Part shown: positions 46,750 to 57,846 of the stretch, piece after piece | How positions within the stretch are numbered: position 1 is the stretch's first letter | How the letters are laid out: every line of letters begins with the position of its first letter | NCBI GenBank assembly: GCA_900553035.1 | Contig: USCC01000001.1 | Coordinates: 9,898 to 73,897 of the forward strand | Reading direction: 5' to 3' | DNA length: 64,000 bases | From: an uncultured Rhodospirillaceae bacterium | GTDB lineage: Bacteria; Pseudomonadota; Alphaproteobacteria; CAAGCB01; CAG-977 | Translations under genes and position numbers: made by a program | Notes under the pieces: generated by a model | The model's input: only the letters and a program-made list of their open reading frames with translations | Told to the model about the DNA's origin: nothing | Databases searched by the model: none

Positions 46750-48570
46750 ATGCGTAACGTTGCCATTATTGCCCACGTCGACCACGGCAAAACTACTCTG
46801 GTCGATACCATGCTTCGTCAAAGCGGCACGTTCCGCGACAATCAGGTTGTCGCCGAACGCGCCATGGACTCCAATGATCTGGAACGCGAACGAGGGATAA
46901 CAATTCTGGCAAAATGTACGTCTGTCGAATGGAAGGGTGCCCGTTTCAATATTGTTGACACGCCGGGACACGCCGATTTCGGCGGCGAAGTCGAACGTAT
47001 TCTGGACATGGTGGACAGCGCCATTGTTCTGGTTGACGCGGCGGAAGGCCCTCTTCCCCAGACAAAATTCGTCGTCGGGAAGGCTTTGAAAATCGGCCTG
47101 AAACCCATTGTCGTCATCAATAAGGTTGACCGTCCGGATGCCCGCCCGATGGAAGTCTACAACGAAGTTTTCGATCTGTTCGCCGCTCTGGACGCGACGG
47201 ATGAACAGCTGGATTTCCCGGTTTTGTTCGCTTCCGGCCGCGAAGGATGGGCTGTGCGCGATCTGGAAAAGGATCCGCGCGACTCGATTGCGCCGCTGTT
47301 CGACCTGATTATGGAATATGTCCCCGCGCCGAAGTGTGATCCGTATGCACCGTTTTCCTTCCTGGTCACCGCGATTGAAAACGATCCGTTCGTCGGACGC
47401 ATCCTGACCGGAAAGATTCATTCCGGCTCCATCAAGGTCAACACCATGGTCAAGGGGCTTTCCCGCGACGGGAAAACGCTTGAAAACTCCCGTGTCAGCA
47501 AAATCCTGGCCTTCCGCGGGCTGAAACGTACGGCTCTGGACGAAGCGCACGCCGGTGATATCGTCGCGATTGCGGGCATGTCCAAAGCCACCGTCGCCGA
47601 TACGCTCTGCGACGCTTCCGTCACGGCGCCGATTCCGGCACAGCCGATTGATCCGCCGACGCTGGCCATGACGTTTTCCATCAATAACTCCCCGTTGGCG
47701 GGGCTGGACGGCGACAAAGTCACCTCACGCGTCATCTGGGATCGTCTGCAGAAGGAAGCCGAAGGCAACGTTGCTTTGCGCATTTCCAGAACCGAGAGCA
47801 CCGATGCCTTTGAAGTTGCCGGCCGCGGTGAACTGCAGTTGGGGATTCTGATTGAAACAATGCGCCGTGAAGGGTACGAACTGTCCATCAGCCGGCCGCG
47901 CGTCCTGATGCAGGTTGACCCGGTGTCGGGAAAAAAGCTGGAGCCGATTGAAGAAGTCACGATTGATGTTGATGAGCAGTACGTCGGCACGGTCTGTGAA
48001 AAAATGGGCGAACGCCGCGCTGAAATGACCGACATGCGTCCGTCCGGCGGTAACAAGACGCGCATCACGTTCCTTGCGCCGTCCCGCGGGCTGATCGGCT
48101 ATCATTCACAGTTTCTGACCGATACGTCCGGCACGGGCGTGATGAACAAGCTGTTTCACAGCTACCAACCCTACAAGGGAAGCATCCCGACGCGCCGCAA
48201 CGGTGTTCTGGTATCAACGGACAGCGGCAAGGCCGTGCCTTATGCTCTGTGGAAGCTTGAAGACCGCGGCCCCATGTTCATTGATCCGGGCATGGACGTT
48301 TATGTCGGCATGATTATCGGCGAGCACACCAAAGGCAATGATATCGAAGTCAACCCGGTTCGCACAAAGCATCTGACAAACATCCGCGCCGCCGGAAAGG
48401 ATGACGCCGTCACCCTGACGCCGCCGATCCGGATGAGCCTGGAAGACGCGCTGGCCTATATTCAGGAAGACGAATTGGTTGAAGTCACGCCGAAGCATAT
48501 GCGCCTGCGCAAGGTGCACCTGGATTCGAACGAGCGCAAACGCGCGGCGCGCGCTTTACCGCAGGATTAA
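46750..48570 (+). CDS. typA: Ribosome-associated GTPase TypA/BipA
   Basis: A 606-residue translational GTPase involved in 50S assembly under stress. G1 [15 protein letters not shown], switch [22 protein letters not shown]3 [11 protein letters not shown], and G4 [10 protein letters not shown]. Elongation-factor-like domains follow, then the BipA-specific C-terminal domain ([27 protein letters not shown]; VKAGMDVY-like [18 protein letters not shown]). It sits two bases after the adenosine kinase gene and four before the ampG-like gene. Confidence 0.97.
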   Translation: MRNVAIIAHVDHGKTTLVDTMLRQSGTFRDNQVVAERAMDSNDLERERGITILAKCTSVEWKGARFNIVDTPGHADFGGEVERILDMVDSAIVLVDAAEGPLPQTKFVVGKALKIGLKPIVVINKVDRPDARPMEVYNEVFDLFAALDATDEQLDFPVLFASGREGWAVRDLEKDPRDSIAPLFDLIMEYVPAPKCDPYAPFSFLVTAIENDPFVGRILTGKIHSGSIKVNTMVKGLSRDGKTLENSRVSKILAFRGLKRTALDEAHAGDIVAIAGMSKATVADTLCDASVTAPIPAQPIDPPTLAMTFSINNSPLAGLDGDKVTSRVIWDRLQKEAEGNVALRISRTESTDAFEVAGRGELQLGILIETMRREGYELSISRPRVLMQVDPVSGKKLEPIEEVTIDVDEQYVGTVCEKMGERRAEMTDMRPSGGNKTRITFLAPSRGLIGYHSQFLTDTSGTGVMNKLFHSYQPYKGSIPTRRNGVLVSTDSGKAVPYALWKLEDRGPMFIDPGMDVYVGMIIGEHTKGNDIEVNPVRTKHLTNIRAAGKDDAVTLTPPIRMSLEDALAYIQEDELVEVTPKHMRLRKVHLDSNERKRAARALPQD

Positions 48571-48573
48571 GGA

Positions 48574-49872
48574 ATGCCGGGCTGGATTCCCTCTCTGGGC
48601 GTTTACCGCAATCCGAAAATGATTGTGATGTTCGTGCTGGGATTTTTCAGCGGGCTTCCGCTGGTTCTGATTTTCTCGACACTGGCTTTCTGGCTGACGG
48701 ACAAGGGCGTTTCAAAAACGGATATCGCGCTGTTTTCCCTTGTCCGTCTGCCGTACAGCTTTAAATTCCTCTGGGCGCCGTATGTGGACGGGTGTTCGAT
48801 TCCCGTTCTGACCCGGATGCTGGGGCAGAGGCGTTCGTGGGCGCTGGTTTTTCAGATCGCCCTGATGTTCTTTTTAATCGCCCTGATTCAGACCGACCCT
48901 GTCACAACGCCTTGGATGACGGGTTTGTTCGCTGTTGGAGTCGCTTTTTTCTCGGCCTCGCAGGATATTGTCTTTGATGCCTTCCGCGTGGAAGACTTCA
49001 AGCCTGAAGACCAAGGGGCGGCCTCGGGCACGTTTGTGTTCGGCTATCGCATCGGCATGCTGGCCGCCGGCGCGGGAGCCCTGTATCTGGCCGACCAGAT
49101 GTCATGGGAAAATGTTTATCGTCTGATGGCTTTGTCCGGGCTGATTGGCATTGCAACGATCCTGATTGTTTCGGAACCGCCCCGCCGGCACGAGAAAAGC
49201 CTGAAAAAGGATTTTTTCCAGAACAATATCGTCGCTCCGCTGAAAGATTTTGTTTCAAGGCCGGGATGGATGCTTATCGTTTTGTTCATCATGCTTTACA
49301 AGCTGTGCGAAACCACACTGGGAACAATGACGGCGCCGTTTTATATTGAAATGGGCTTTTCCAAAACGGACATTGCGACGATTACAAAAATCTATGGTCT
49401 GGCCGCGACGATCGCGGGCGGTCTTCTGGGTGGTATTGCCGTGGTGCGCTGGGGCCTGATGAAAAGCCTGCTGATCTGCGGCATCCTTCAGGGAATCAGC
49501 AACCTGCCGTTCGCCTGTCTGGCCACGCAGGGCAACAGCCTGCCGTGGCTGACGATTGCCGTCGTTTCAGACAACGCGGCGTCGGGAATGGCAACGTCGG
49601 CATTTGTCGCCTACATGTCCTTCCTGTGCAATACGGCCTATACAGCAACGCAGTATTCGCTGCTGAGCTCTCTGATGGCGTTGCCCCGCGACGTGCTTTC
49701 CTCGGGAAGCGGGTGGCTGGCCGACCATCTGACATGGGAACAGTTCTTTATCGTCACGGCGCTTTTGAGTCTGCCGGGGCTGTTTGTCCTTCTGCTGATG
49801 AACCGGAAGTTTCCGATCCGAAATCAGGGAGGCGCTCATGAATCGGGTTCCCCATCGGAAGACAGACCGTAA
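48574..49872 (+). CDS. ampG: AmpG-type MFS muropeptide permease
   Basis: A 432-residue major facilitator with about 12 membrane segments. AmpG-like features: MIVMFVLGFFSGLPLVLIFS near the N-terminus, KFLWAPYVDG after the third segment, SQDIVFDAFRVEDF in segment four, and TQYSLLSSLMALPRD in the C-terminal half. AmpG imports anhydromuropeptides for recycling, in keeping with amgK and murU elsewhere in the window. The final 119 bases are shared, on the opposite strand, with the PhoR-like kinase gene. Confidence 0.87.
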   Translation: MPGWIPSLGVYRNPKMIVMFVLGFFSGLPLVLIFSTLAFWLTDKGVSKTDIALFSLVRLPYSFKFLWAPYVDGCSIPVLTRMLGQRRSWALVFQIALMFFLIALIQTDPVTTPWMTGLFAVGVAFFSASQDIVFDAFRVEDFKPEDQGAASGTFVFGYRIGMLAAGAGALYLADQMSWENVYRLMALSGLIGIATILIVSEPPRRHEKSLKKDFFQNNIVAPLKDFVSRPGWMLIVLFIMLYKLCETTLGTMTAPFYIEMGFSKTDIATITKIYGLAATIAGGLLGGIAVVRWGLMKSLLICGILQGISNLPFACLATQGNSLPWLTIAVVSDNAASGMATSAFVAYMSFLCNTAYTATQYSLLSSLMALPRDVLSSGSGWLADHLTWEQFFIVTALLSLPGLFVLLLMNRKFPIRNQGGAHESGSPSEDRP

Positions 49873-51268
49873 ACACGGTTCCCACTTCCTTGGAGCTTTC
49901 GATTTTCAGGGCGCCGCTGTGACGTTTCAGGATTTTCTGGACAATGGAAAGCCCCAGCCCCGTGCCGACGGCTTTGCTTTTCGTCGCTTCGACGCGGTAA
50001 AAGCGTTCCGACAGGCGCGGCAGATGTTCCGGAGGAATCGGATCGCCCGTATTATGCACGGCGACGGCGAACAGACGTGCGGACGGGATTTCGGGAAAAT
50101 CAACATTGTTCTCTGTCCGGCAGGACACCGTCACGACACTGCCTTTGCGCCCGTATTTCAGGGCATTGTCTATGATATTCTGAAAAACCTGAGTCAGTTC
50201 GCCGACATTTCCAAGGACAGGCGCTTCCTGGGCACAGGATTTCAAAACGATTGAACTGCCGCTTTTTTCGGCTTTTGTTTCCAGGCTGAACTGTACGCTT
50301 CTGAGAATATCGCAAACATTGACCGGATCGGACGGCCGCGTGTTTTCGTTCATCTGAATCCGCGACAGGGAAAGCAGATTTTCAATCAGACGGGACATCC
50401 GCAACGCCTGCAGGCTCATGATATTGAGAAATTCCTCACGCGCTTTCGCGTCGTCCCGGGCCGGCCCCTGAAGCGTTTCGATAAACCCCGAAAGGATGGA
50501 CAGCGGGGTTCGGAGTTCATGGCTGGCGTTGGCGACGAAATCCGCCTGCATCTGCTCCAGCTGTTTTTGCGGCGTAATATCGTACAGAGCCAGAACAGCG
50601 ACTGCGCCGCCTTTGGCTTCGGCGGGCAGGCGTTCGATTTTGGCGTTAAACACCTTCTGGTTCAGGGAAATTTCCAGGTTTTCCTTTTTTGAACGCTCTT
50701 CAACCACGCTGTCAACAGCGGTCAGCAGTTCGGGAACGCTGATCAGGTCGCGGATTGTCTGGCGCCGGACGTTGAACCCAAACGTTTCGCGGGCCGCCAG
50801 ATTCGCGCCTGTCACGCCTCCGTTTTCGTCCAGCATCAACAGCGGGTCGGGCAGGCTGTCCAGAACGGCGGCGTCGGACAGCGTCTGCGCCTCCAGCTTT
50901 TCCGCCCGCGTCGTCCAGATGTTGCGCATCTGGTTGATGGCCGCGACGATTCGGGCGGATTCGTCATCATGAGAACCGATTTGCGGCAGCTCTGAAACGT
51001 CTTCGTCCTGAGCCAGCTTGTGCGTATACTGAGCCAGATTCTGAAGGTTGGTCAAAAACGGCAACGTCAGGACAATCGTCAACGTTACGACCATGCCGAA
51101 TCCGACAACGGCCGAACTCGGTTGGACTTCATCGGCCCAGACGAGCGTCAGAAGCATGATTGCCGCCGGCAGGGAAACGGTCAGAACGCGCTCTGAAAAC
51201 TTGTAAAGCGGCTCTTCCTGTACGCCGTCCTCAGGAGCATCCTTGGCTTTTTTCCGAAAATGAAACAC
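49754..51268 (-). CDS. PhoR-type sensor histidine kinase
   Basis: A 504-residue membrane kinase. Two hydrophobic segments (about 28-48 and 55-75), a HAMP-like/PAS region (LDSLPDPLLMLDENGGVTGA), then a DHp domain with ASHELRTPL (His250). N-box FQNIIDNALKYG, a G1 region of HNTGDPIPPEHL, F-box LSERFYRV and G2 GTGLGLSIVQ complete a typical HATPase. This resembles PhoR-like kinases of the phosphate response, but no response regulator lies next to it, so it is an orphan by position. The C-terminal about 32 residues after the ATPase core are encoded antisense to the ampG-like 3' end. Just downstream of maeB, 4 bp gap. Confidence 0.88.
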   Translation of the reverse strand: MFHFRKKAKDAPEDGVQEEPLYKFSERVLTVSLPAAIMLLTLVWADEVQPSSAVVGFGMVVTLTIVLTLPFLTNLQNLAQYTHKLAQDEDVSELPQIGSHDDESARIVAAINQMRNIWTTRAEKLEAQTLSDAAVLDSLPDPLLMLDENGGVTGANLAARETFGFNVRRQTIRDLISVPELLTAVDSVVEERSKKENLEISLNQKVFNAKIERLPAEAKGGAVAVLALYDITPQKQLEQMQADFVANASHELRTPLSILSGFIETLQGPARDDAKAREEFLNIMSLQALRMSRLIENLLSLSRIQMNENTRPSDPVNVCDILRSVQFSLETKAEKSGSSIVLKSCAQEAPVLGNVGELTQVFQNIIDNALKYGRKGSVVTVSCRTENNVDFPEIPSARLFAVAVHNTGDPIPPEHLPRLSERFYRVEATKSKAVGTGLGLSIVQKILKRHSGALKIESSKEVGTVFTVCLPMGNPIHERLPDFGSETSGSSAEGQTAPADSKAP

Positions 51269-51272
51269 GCCG

Positions 51273-52556
51273 TTACCCTCTGTTCATCCGGTTCCGCAGG
51301 GCACGCCGGTAAGCCTCCCAGTCCGTCACCGGGGTTCGGGCGACACCGGTTTCCATGGCGGCACGGGCGACCGCCGGAGGCACTGTTTCAATCAGACGCG
51401 GGTCAAACGGGACAGGAACGATGTAATCCGGGCCGAAAGTAAACTCGGCCCCGCCATAGGCTTTTTTAATCTCCTCGTCCACCGGACGGCGCGCCAGTTC
51501 GGCCAGAGCATCCGCGGCCGCCTTTTTCATCGCTTCGTTAATCATGCAGGCTCGGACATCCAGAGCGCCCCGGAAAATATAAGGGAAACCGAGAACGTTG
51601 TTAATCTGGTTCGGATAATCCGACCGCCCCGTGGCGACAATCGCATCCGGCACTGCGGCATGCGCTTCGTCCGGGGTGATTTCGGGATCAGGATTGGCCA
51701 TGGCAAAGATAATCGGCCGGGGCGCCATGGTTTTCACCTTTTCTCCGTTCAGGACGCCTTTGGCCGACAATCCCAGGAAAACATCCGCGCCGCGGACAGC
51801 GTCGGACAGGGTTCGGTCTTCGGTCTCGGCGGCGAAACGCTCTTTCCACGGATTCATCCCCTCCGTACGGCCTTTGTAGATGACGCCGCGGGTATCGCAC
51901 ATCACGATATTCCGCGCCCCCATGTCACGAATCAGCGACGCGCAGGCAATCGCGGCGGCTCCGGCTCCGTTGACGACGATTTTAACGTCTTCGATTTTCT
52001 TTTCCGTCAGCAGAAGGGCGTTAATCAAGCCGGCCGCCGTAACGACGGCGGTTCCGTGCTGGTCATCGTGAAAGACCGGAATGTCAAGCTTTTCGCGCAG
52101 AGCCGATTCAATCAGGAAGCATTCCGGAGCCTTGATGTCTTCCAGATTGATGCCGCCGAACCCGGTCGATACCAGGGTCGCCGCCTCGACCACCCTGCCG
52201 GGATCCCTGGAATCAATTTCCAGATCAACCGCGTCAACATCGGCGAACCGTTTGAACAGGACGGCCTTGCCTTCCATAACCGGCTTCGAGGCCAGCGCGC
52301 CAATGTCGCCCAGCCCCAGAACCGCCGTTCCGTTTGAAATGACGGCGACCAGATTGCCTTTTGACGTATATGAAAATGCGGCCGCCGGATCCTTTTCGAT
52401 TTCCAGGCACGGCGCCGCAACGCCCGGTGAGTAGGCCAGCGCCAAATCTCTTTGTGTTTCCAGAGATTTCGTCGCACGGATTTCGATTTTTCCCGGTTTT
52501 CCCGAGGCGTGAAAAGTCAGGGAGTCCTGAGCAAGAGTGTTTTTCTGTTCGGTCAT
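51273..52556 (-). CDS. Malic enzyme, single-domain (NAD(P)-dependent)
   Basis: A 427-residue oxidative decarboxylase converting malate to pyruvate. Visible are [62 protein letters not shown] (metal-binding acidic residues) and the Rossmann motif [24 protein letters not shown] and [20 protein letters not shown] are also intact. Alphaproteobacterial MaeB proteins next to mutS usually continue with a phosphotransacetylase-like domain to about 760 residues; here the protein stops after the catalytic part and the PhoR-like gene begins. It diverges from mutS. Confidence 0.92.
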   Translation of the reverse strand: MTEQKNTLAQDSLTFHASGKPGKIEIRATKSLETQRDLALAYSPGVAAPCLEIEKDPAAAFSYTSKGNLVAVISNGTAVLGLGDIGALASKPVMEGKAVLFKRFADVDAVDLEIDSRDPGRVVEAATLVSTGFGGINLEDIKAPECFLIESALREKLDIPVFHDDQHGTAVVTAAGLINALLLTEKKIEDVKIVVNGAGAAAIACASLIRDMGARNIVMCDTRGVIYKGRTEGMNPWKERFAAETEDRTLSDAVRGADVFLGLSAKGVLNGEKVKTMAPRPIIFAMANPDPEITPDEAHAAVPDAIVATGRSDYPNQINNVLGFPYIFRGALDVRACMINEAMKKAAADALAELARRPVDEEIKKAYGGAEFTFGPDYIVPVPFDPRLIETVPPAVARAAMETGVARTPVTDWEAYRRALRNRMNRG

Positions 52557-52631
52557 AATTTTCTGTCTTTATTGCCGGATTAATAGTAGATATGTTAGGA
52601 ATAACATAAATAAACCAAGAAGTGAAACATC

Positions 52632-55352
52632 ATGAGCGACAAAGAGGATCTTGTTTCAGGAAAAATGACCCCCATGATGGAACAGTACTTTTCCATCAAA
52701 AAGCAAACGGAAGGCTACCTGCTGTTTTACCGGATGGGCGATTTTTATGAAATGTTCTTCGACGACGCCGTTCGGGCGGCGGCCGCGCTGGACATCACAC
52801 TGACGAAGCGCGGGAAGAACAACGGAAAAGATATCCCGATGTGCGGCGTTCCCGTCCATTCGCATGAAATGTACCTGTCGCGCCTGATCCGCAAGGGATT
52901 CAAGGTTGCCATCTGCGAACAGACCGAAGACCCGGCCGAAGCCCGCCGCCTGCGCGGTTCGGGCGCGTTGGTCAACCGGGACGTCATCCGCCTGATCACG
53001 CCGGGAACCCTGACAGAGGAAAACATCCTTGAGGCCCGAGCCTGCAATTATCTGGTTTCCCTGACCGAAACGGGCGAAGGCATCGGCATGGCATGGGCCG
53101 ACGTTTCGACCGGTGATTTCGGCGTCCAGACCCTGCCGTCCCATCCGCCGGCCAGCCTGGCCGCCGGGCTGTCGCGCCTGGATCCCAAAGAAATCATCGT
53201 TTCGGAAAAAATCCTGCAGGCGCCGGACTTTTTTGAAGTCTTCAACGACTGGAAAAAAATCCTTTCGCCCTTGCCCGCCGCCCGCTTCAATGCCGAAAAC
53301 GGTCAGAAAAGGCTTGAGGAATTCTTCAAGGTTCAGACGCTTGACGCGTTCGGACGGTTCAATAAAAGTGAACTGGCCGCCGCCGGTGCACTTCTGGATT
53401 ACGTCGAACTGACACAGAAAGGAAAACGGCCGCGCCTGAATCCCCTGAAACATTTCAGTTCCGGACGCCTGATGGAAATTGACGCGGCGACGCGGCGCAA
53501 TCTGGAACTGTTTTCGTCATTGTCCGGCGAACGGGGAAACAGCCTGTTTTCCGCCATGGATCGGACAAACACCGGCGCGGGGGCGCGTCTGCTGAGCCAG
53601 TATCTGGCCGCGCCGCTGACATCGGTCGAAGCGGTCAACAAACGCCTTGACCGCGTTGAGTTTTTCGTACAGAACCCGCTTATCCGGGCCAACCTGCGCG
53701 ATTACCTGGATCAGTGCCCCGATATGGAGCGCGCTTTGTCTCGTCTGTCGTTGGGACGCGGCGGCCCCCGGGATTTGGCCGTCGTCCGCGATACGCTGAA
53801 ACAGATTCCCGGAATCGCCGCGGCTCTGCGTTCATCCCCCCAGGGCATGCCCAAAGCGATTGAAGCATGCCTGAAAAATCTGGGCAGCCATGATCTTCTG
53901 GTGGATCGTCTGACACGTGCGCTGGCCGAAGACCTGCCTCTTATGGCTCGCGACGGCGGATTTATCGCGCCGGGATATTCCGAAGAGCTGGACGAACTGA
54001 AAAAACTCCGGGACGAAAGTCGGCGTCTGATTGCCGAGCTTCAGGCCAAATACGCAAAGCAGGCCGACGTGCCGAATCTGAAAATCTCGCACAACAATAT
54101 TCTGGGCTACTATATTGAAGTTACGGCCAAAAATGCCCAGAAAATGCTTGACGACGCCCGGAGCGGCAAATCCATTTTTCTGCATCGGCAGACAATGGCG
54201 AACGCCATCCGCTTTACGACCGTTGAGCTGTCCGAGCTGGAAACAAAGCTGCGCGGTGTCGGCGAAAAAGCTCTGGCTCTGGAGCTGGAGCTGTTCCTCA
54301 ATCTGGTGACGGCGGTTCTGAAAAACGCGGAGGCCCTTGCGGAAACGGCTCATGCTCTGGCAATGCTTGACGTTGCGGCCGGGCTGGCCGAAGTGGCGGA
54401 CGAATTTCACTACACGCGCCCGCTTCTGGACGACAGCGTTGCGTTTGATATTACCCGAGGACGCCATCCCGTCGTTGAACAGGCGCTGAAAGCCGCCCAT
54501 GAAAAGGATTTCGTCGGCAACGACTGCCGCTTGGGGAATCATGAGACACACGACGGCCGCCTGTGGCTGATTACAGGTCCCAACATGGCCGGTAAAAGCA
54601 CCTTTTTGCGCCAGAACGCCCTGATTGCCGTCATGGCCCAGACGGGATCCTTTGTGCCGGCCGAATCGGCGCATATCGGAATCATTGACAAACTGTTCAG
54701 CCGTGTCGGTGCGGCCGACGATCTGGCGCGCGGGCGCTCGACCTTTATGGTGGAAATGGTTGAAACCGCCGCCATCCTGAACCAGTCGACTGAACGCTCC
54801 CTTGTCATTCTGGATGAAATCGGCCGCGGGACGGCAACGTTTGACGGTTTGTCCATTGCGTGGGCCGTTGTCGAACACCTGCACGAAACGAACAAATCCC
54901 GCGCCCTGTTCGCGACACATTACCATGAACTGACCGCACTGTCCGAACGCCTGCCGCAGCTGTCGCTGTACACCATGCGCATCAAGGAATGGAAAGGCAG
55001 TGTTGTGTTCCTGCATGAAGTGGTCAACGGCGCGGCCGACCGTTCATACGGCATCCATGTGGGGCAACTGGCCGGTCTTCCTCCGGCCGTGATCACGCGC
55101 GCCAAGCAGGTTCTTGTTCAGATGGAGAAAAAAGGCTCCTACGAAATCAACTTCATGAACGATCTGCCTCTTTTCGCTCTGGTGAAGAAAAAAGCCGAGG
55201 AGCCCGCTGTGGAAGAAACGGCACCTGTCCGGCCTTCCGCCGTTCTGGAAAAGCTGGAAAGTATCCTTCCCGACAACCTGACGCCGCGGGAAGCGCTGGA
55301 TGTACTGTATCAGCTGAAACACATGGCGGAAGATGAACGCCGGAATGCTTAG
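52632..55352 (+). CDS. mutS: DNA mismatch repair protein MutS
   Basis: A 906-residue mismatch recognition ATPase. The mismatch-binding motif is [15 protein letters not shown] near residue 35. Walker A ([15 protein letters not shown]) begins near residue 649 and Walker B is [27 protein letters not shown]. The ATGAC-type start at 52632 has AAGAAG upstream. The 76-bp gap to malic enzyme is a divergent promoter region. Its 3' end overlaps glnD by 20 bases. Confidence 0.98.
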   Translation: MSDKEDLVSGKMTPMMEQYFSIKKQTEGYLLFYRMGDFYEMFFDDAVRAAAALDITLTKRGKNNGKDIPMCGVPVHSHEMYLSRLIRKGFKVAICEQTEDPAEARRLRGSGALVNRDVIRLITPGTLTEENILEARACNYLVSLTETGEGIGMAWADVSTGDFGVQTLPSHPPASLAAGLSRLDPKEIIVSEKILQAPDFFEVFNDWKKILSPLPAARFNAENGQKRLEEFFKVQTLDAFGRFNKSELAAAGALLDYVELTQKGKRPRLNPLKHFSSGRLMEIDAATRRNLELFSSLSGERGNSLFSAMDRTNTGAGARLLSQYLAAPLTSVEAVNKRLDRVEFFVQNPLIRANLRDYLDQCPDMERALSRLSLGRGGPRDLAVVRDTLKQIPGIAAALRSSPQGMPKAIEACLKNLGSHDLLVDRLTRALAEDLPLMARDGGFIAPGYSEELDELKKLRDESRRLIAELQAKYAKQADVPNLKISHNNILGYYIEVTAKNAQKMLDDARSGKSIFLHRQTMANAIRFTTVELSELETKLRGVGEKALALELELFLNLVTAVLKNAEALAETAHALAMLDVAAGLAEVADEFHYTRPLLDDSVAFDITRGRHPVVEQALKAAHEKDFVGNDCRLGNHETHDGRLWLITGPNMAGKSTFLRQNALIAVMAQTGSFVPAESAHIGIIDKLFSRVGAADDLARGRSTFMVEMVETAAILNQSTERSLVILDEIGRGTATFDGLSIAWAVVEHLHETNKSRALFATHYHELTALSERLPQLSLYTMRIKEWKGSVVFLHEVVNGAADRSYGIHVGQLAGLPPAVITRAKQVLVQMEKKGSYEINFMNDLPLFALVKKKAEEPAVEETAPVRPSAVLEKLESILPDNLTPREALDVLYQLKHMAEDERRNA

Positions 55353-57846
55353 AGACGCGCTGGAAAAAGCCTGGACGCGTCCGGAAAGTGAACGCCGTGA
55401 AGCGCTGGCCGCCCTTTTGAAAACGGCGCGGGTCGGCTTGCGGGACGATATGAATCGGCGGCTGGAAAAGGAAAAGAACGCCGGCCTGGAAGCCATGTAT
55501 GCCCACGCGGCCGGCATGGATGCCCTTTTGTCCGATGTGGCCGCGTTTGCCTGTGAAACGGTTTTTCCCGCGGAAACATCCGAAGCACCGGTTCTTGCCG
55601 CCGTCGGCGGTTACGGACGCGGCGAGCTGGCTCCCTTTTCCGACATCGACCTGCTGTTCCTGCTGCCCGAAGGCGGCGACGGACGTCTGGCAGAGATCGT
55701 TTCATTCATCCTTTACCTGCTTTGGGATTCCGGCCTGAAAGTCGGGCACGCCGTCCGGACACCCGCCGAATCCGTCCGTCAGGCTCGACAGGACATGAGC
55801 ATCCGCACAAATCTGCTTGAAGCCCGCTTCATATGGGGAAACGAATCTCTTTTCCGGGACTTTGCAGAACGTTATGAAAAGCTGAAACGCGAAACCGACC
55901 CGCGTGAATTTGTCGAAGCGAAACGGGCCGAACGAGCCGAACGCTGTCTGCGTCTGGGACAGTCCCGGTACATGCTGGAACCGAATGTCAAGGAAAGCCG
56001 GGGCGGGCTGCGTGACCTGCATTTGCTTTTCTGGCTGGCGAAATACCTGTTCGGCGTAACGGACATGCGCGACCTGGCGGCGCGGGACATCATCAGTCCC
56101 AAAAACGTTGCCCTTTTCCTCAAGGCCCACCGGTTCCTGTCAACTGTCCGGTGCCGTCTGCACCTGCACGAGGGCCGGCCCGGCGATATCCTCACCTTTG
56201 ACGCCCAGAAGGAAATCGCCGCCCGGATGGGATATACCGACCGCACCAGCGCCGCCGCTGTCGAGCGGTTCATGAAGCATTATTACCTTGTTTCAAAAAA
56301 CGTCGGAGAACTCAGTTTTCTGATAACAGCGGCCATTGAAGACAACCTGAACGGGCCGGCCCGGATTGAAGAAGTGTCCGGCTTTCCGGAATTCCGCCGG
56401 ATTAACGGGCGTCTTGATTTCCGGGATGCGGCGGACATTGAACGCGATCCTCTGCTGCTTCTGCGGATTTTTGCTCTGCGGCAGTCGGCCGGCCTGAAAA
56501 TCGGCCCTGCGGCGCTTCAGACCGTTGCCGAAAAAGCCAAGGAAATCCGCCGAGTCCGCAAAACACCGGACGCACAGGAGCTGTTTTTTGGCATTCTTCT
56601 GTCCGACGAAGCCGAATCCGCCCTGCGCCGGATGAGCGAAACCGGGCTTTTGAGCTATTTCCTGCCGCCGTGGCAGAATATCGTCGCACAGATGCAATTC
56701 GATCTGTATCACGTTTACACAACGGACGAGCACACCTTGAAAACCGTCGGCTTTCTGCATCACGCCGAACCGGAAGGCGTTCAATCCCGCCGGGCGCTGT
56801 ATGCTGCCGCGCTTCTGCACGACATTGCAAAGGGACGCGGCGGCGGACACGCGGAAAAAGGTGCCGTCCTGACCTTTAAAACGGCGCCGGCCCTCGGGTT
56901 GGATGAAGAGGAAACGGAAACGACGGCGTGGCTGGTCGGGAATCATCTGCTGATGAGCCAGACGGCTTTCCGACGGGACATCTTTGACCCGAAAACGATT
57001 GAGGACTTCGTCGCAGCCGTCCAGTCACCGGAACGCCTCCGCCTGCTGTATGCCCTGACAAAAGCGGACATCATGGCCGTCGGCCCCGCAGTATGGAACG
57101 GGTTCAAGGAAAAGCTCCTGAATGATCTTTTCGACATTGCTCTGGAAAAAATGCAAGGCAGTGTGCGTCCCCGGCCGCTTTCTCCGGCACAGGAAAAACT
57201 GGCCGCGCGCCCGCCGTCAGATGATTTTTCCTTTGCCGTCCAGACCGACGCCGCTCGCGGCGCGACTGAATTTATCGTTCTGGCGCCGGATCGGGACGGC
57301 CTGTTTGCGGAAATCACCGGAGCCATGGCATTGGTCGGCGTTTCGGTCGCCGAAGCGCAGATCATGACTTTGCCGAACGGGATGGCGCTGGACACCTTTC
57401 TGATTCAGGAAACGGACATGCTGGATGCCGAAATCCGGCGCCCCGTCGCTTCGGAAAAGAAAATACGGCGGCTTCAGGAAACCGTCCGCCGTGCCCGCGA
57501 AACCGACATTGCCGGAGAACTGCGGAAAAAGCGTCTGACCGCACGGCCCAGCGCCATGTGGTTCCCTCCCCGGGTTTTTATCGACAACAATGCGTCGCAA
57601 ACCAGCACGCTGATTGAAATCAACGGCAACGACGCTGTCGGATTCCTGCACGCGGTCACGCATGCCATGACCGATCTGGAATTAAATATTGTCTCGGCGC
57701 ACGTTTACACTTATGGTTCTCATGTGGTCGACGTTTTTTACGTGACGGACAGGAAAGGCCGGAAAATAACGGATGCGGAAACGGCCGCCCGGATCAAATC
57801 TGTTTTACTGGACACCCTCAATGGCAACGCCTCATTCTCTGGTTAA
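55333..57846 (+). CDS. glnD: PII uridylyltransferase/uridylyl-removing enzyme GlnD
   Basis: An 837-residue bifunctional enzyme that uridylylates PII when glutamine is low and removes UMP when it is high. The nucleotidyltransferase signature [20 protein letters not shown] starts near residue 90, [10 protein letters not shown] is in the middle, and the HD hydrolase motif is [18 protein letters not shown] near residue 493. Two ACT domains (about 635-710 and 745-837) sense glutamine. It is somewhat shorter than typical alphaproteobacterial GlnD (about 930), mostly at the N-terminus. Overlaps mutS and murJ. Confidence 0.96.
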   Translation: MNAGMLRDALEKAWTRPESERREALAALLKTARVGLRDDMNRRLEKEKNAGLEAMYAHAAGMDALLSDVAAFACETVFPAETSEAPVLAAVGGYGRGELAPFSDIDLLFLLPEGGDGRLAEIVSFILYLLWDSGLKVGHAVRTPAESVRQARQDMSIRTNLLEARFIWGNESLFRDFAERYEKLKRETDPREFVEAKRAERAERCLRLGQSRYMLEPNVKESRGGLRDLHLLFWLAKYLFGVTDMRDLAARDIISPKNVALFLKAHRFLSTVRCRLHLHEGRPGDILTFDAQKEIAARMGYTDRTSAAAVERFMKHYYLVSKNVGELSFLITAAIEDNLNGPARIEEVSGFPEFRRINGRLDFRDAADIERDPLLLLRIFALRQSAGLKIGPAALQTVAEKAKEIRRVRKTPDAQELFFGILLSDEAESALRRMSETGLLSYFLPPWQNIVAQMQFDLYHVYTTDEHTLKTVGFLHHAEPEGVQSRRALYAAALLHDIAKGRGGGHAEKGAVLTFKTAPALGLDEEETETTAWLVGNHLLMSQTAFRRDIFDPKTIEDFVAAVQSPERLRLLYALTKADIMAVGPAVWNGFKEKLLNDLFDIALEKMQGSVRPRPLSPAQEKLAARPPSDDFSFAVQTDAARGATEFIVLAPDRDGLFAEITGAMALVGVSVAEAQIMTLPNGMALDTFLIQETDMLDAEIRRPVASEKKIRRLQETVRRARETDIAGELRKKRLTARPSAMWFPPRVFIDNNASQTSTLIEINGNDAVGFLHAVTHAMTDLELNIVSAHVYTYGSHVVDVFYVTDRKGRKITDAETAARIKSVLLDTLNGNASFSG

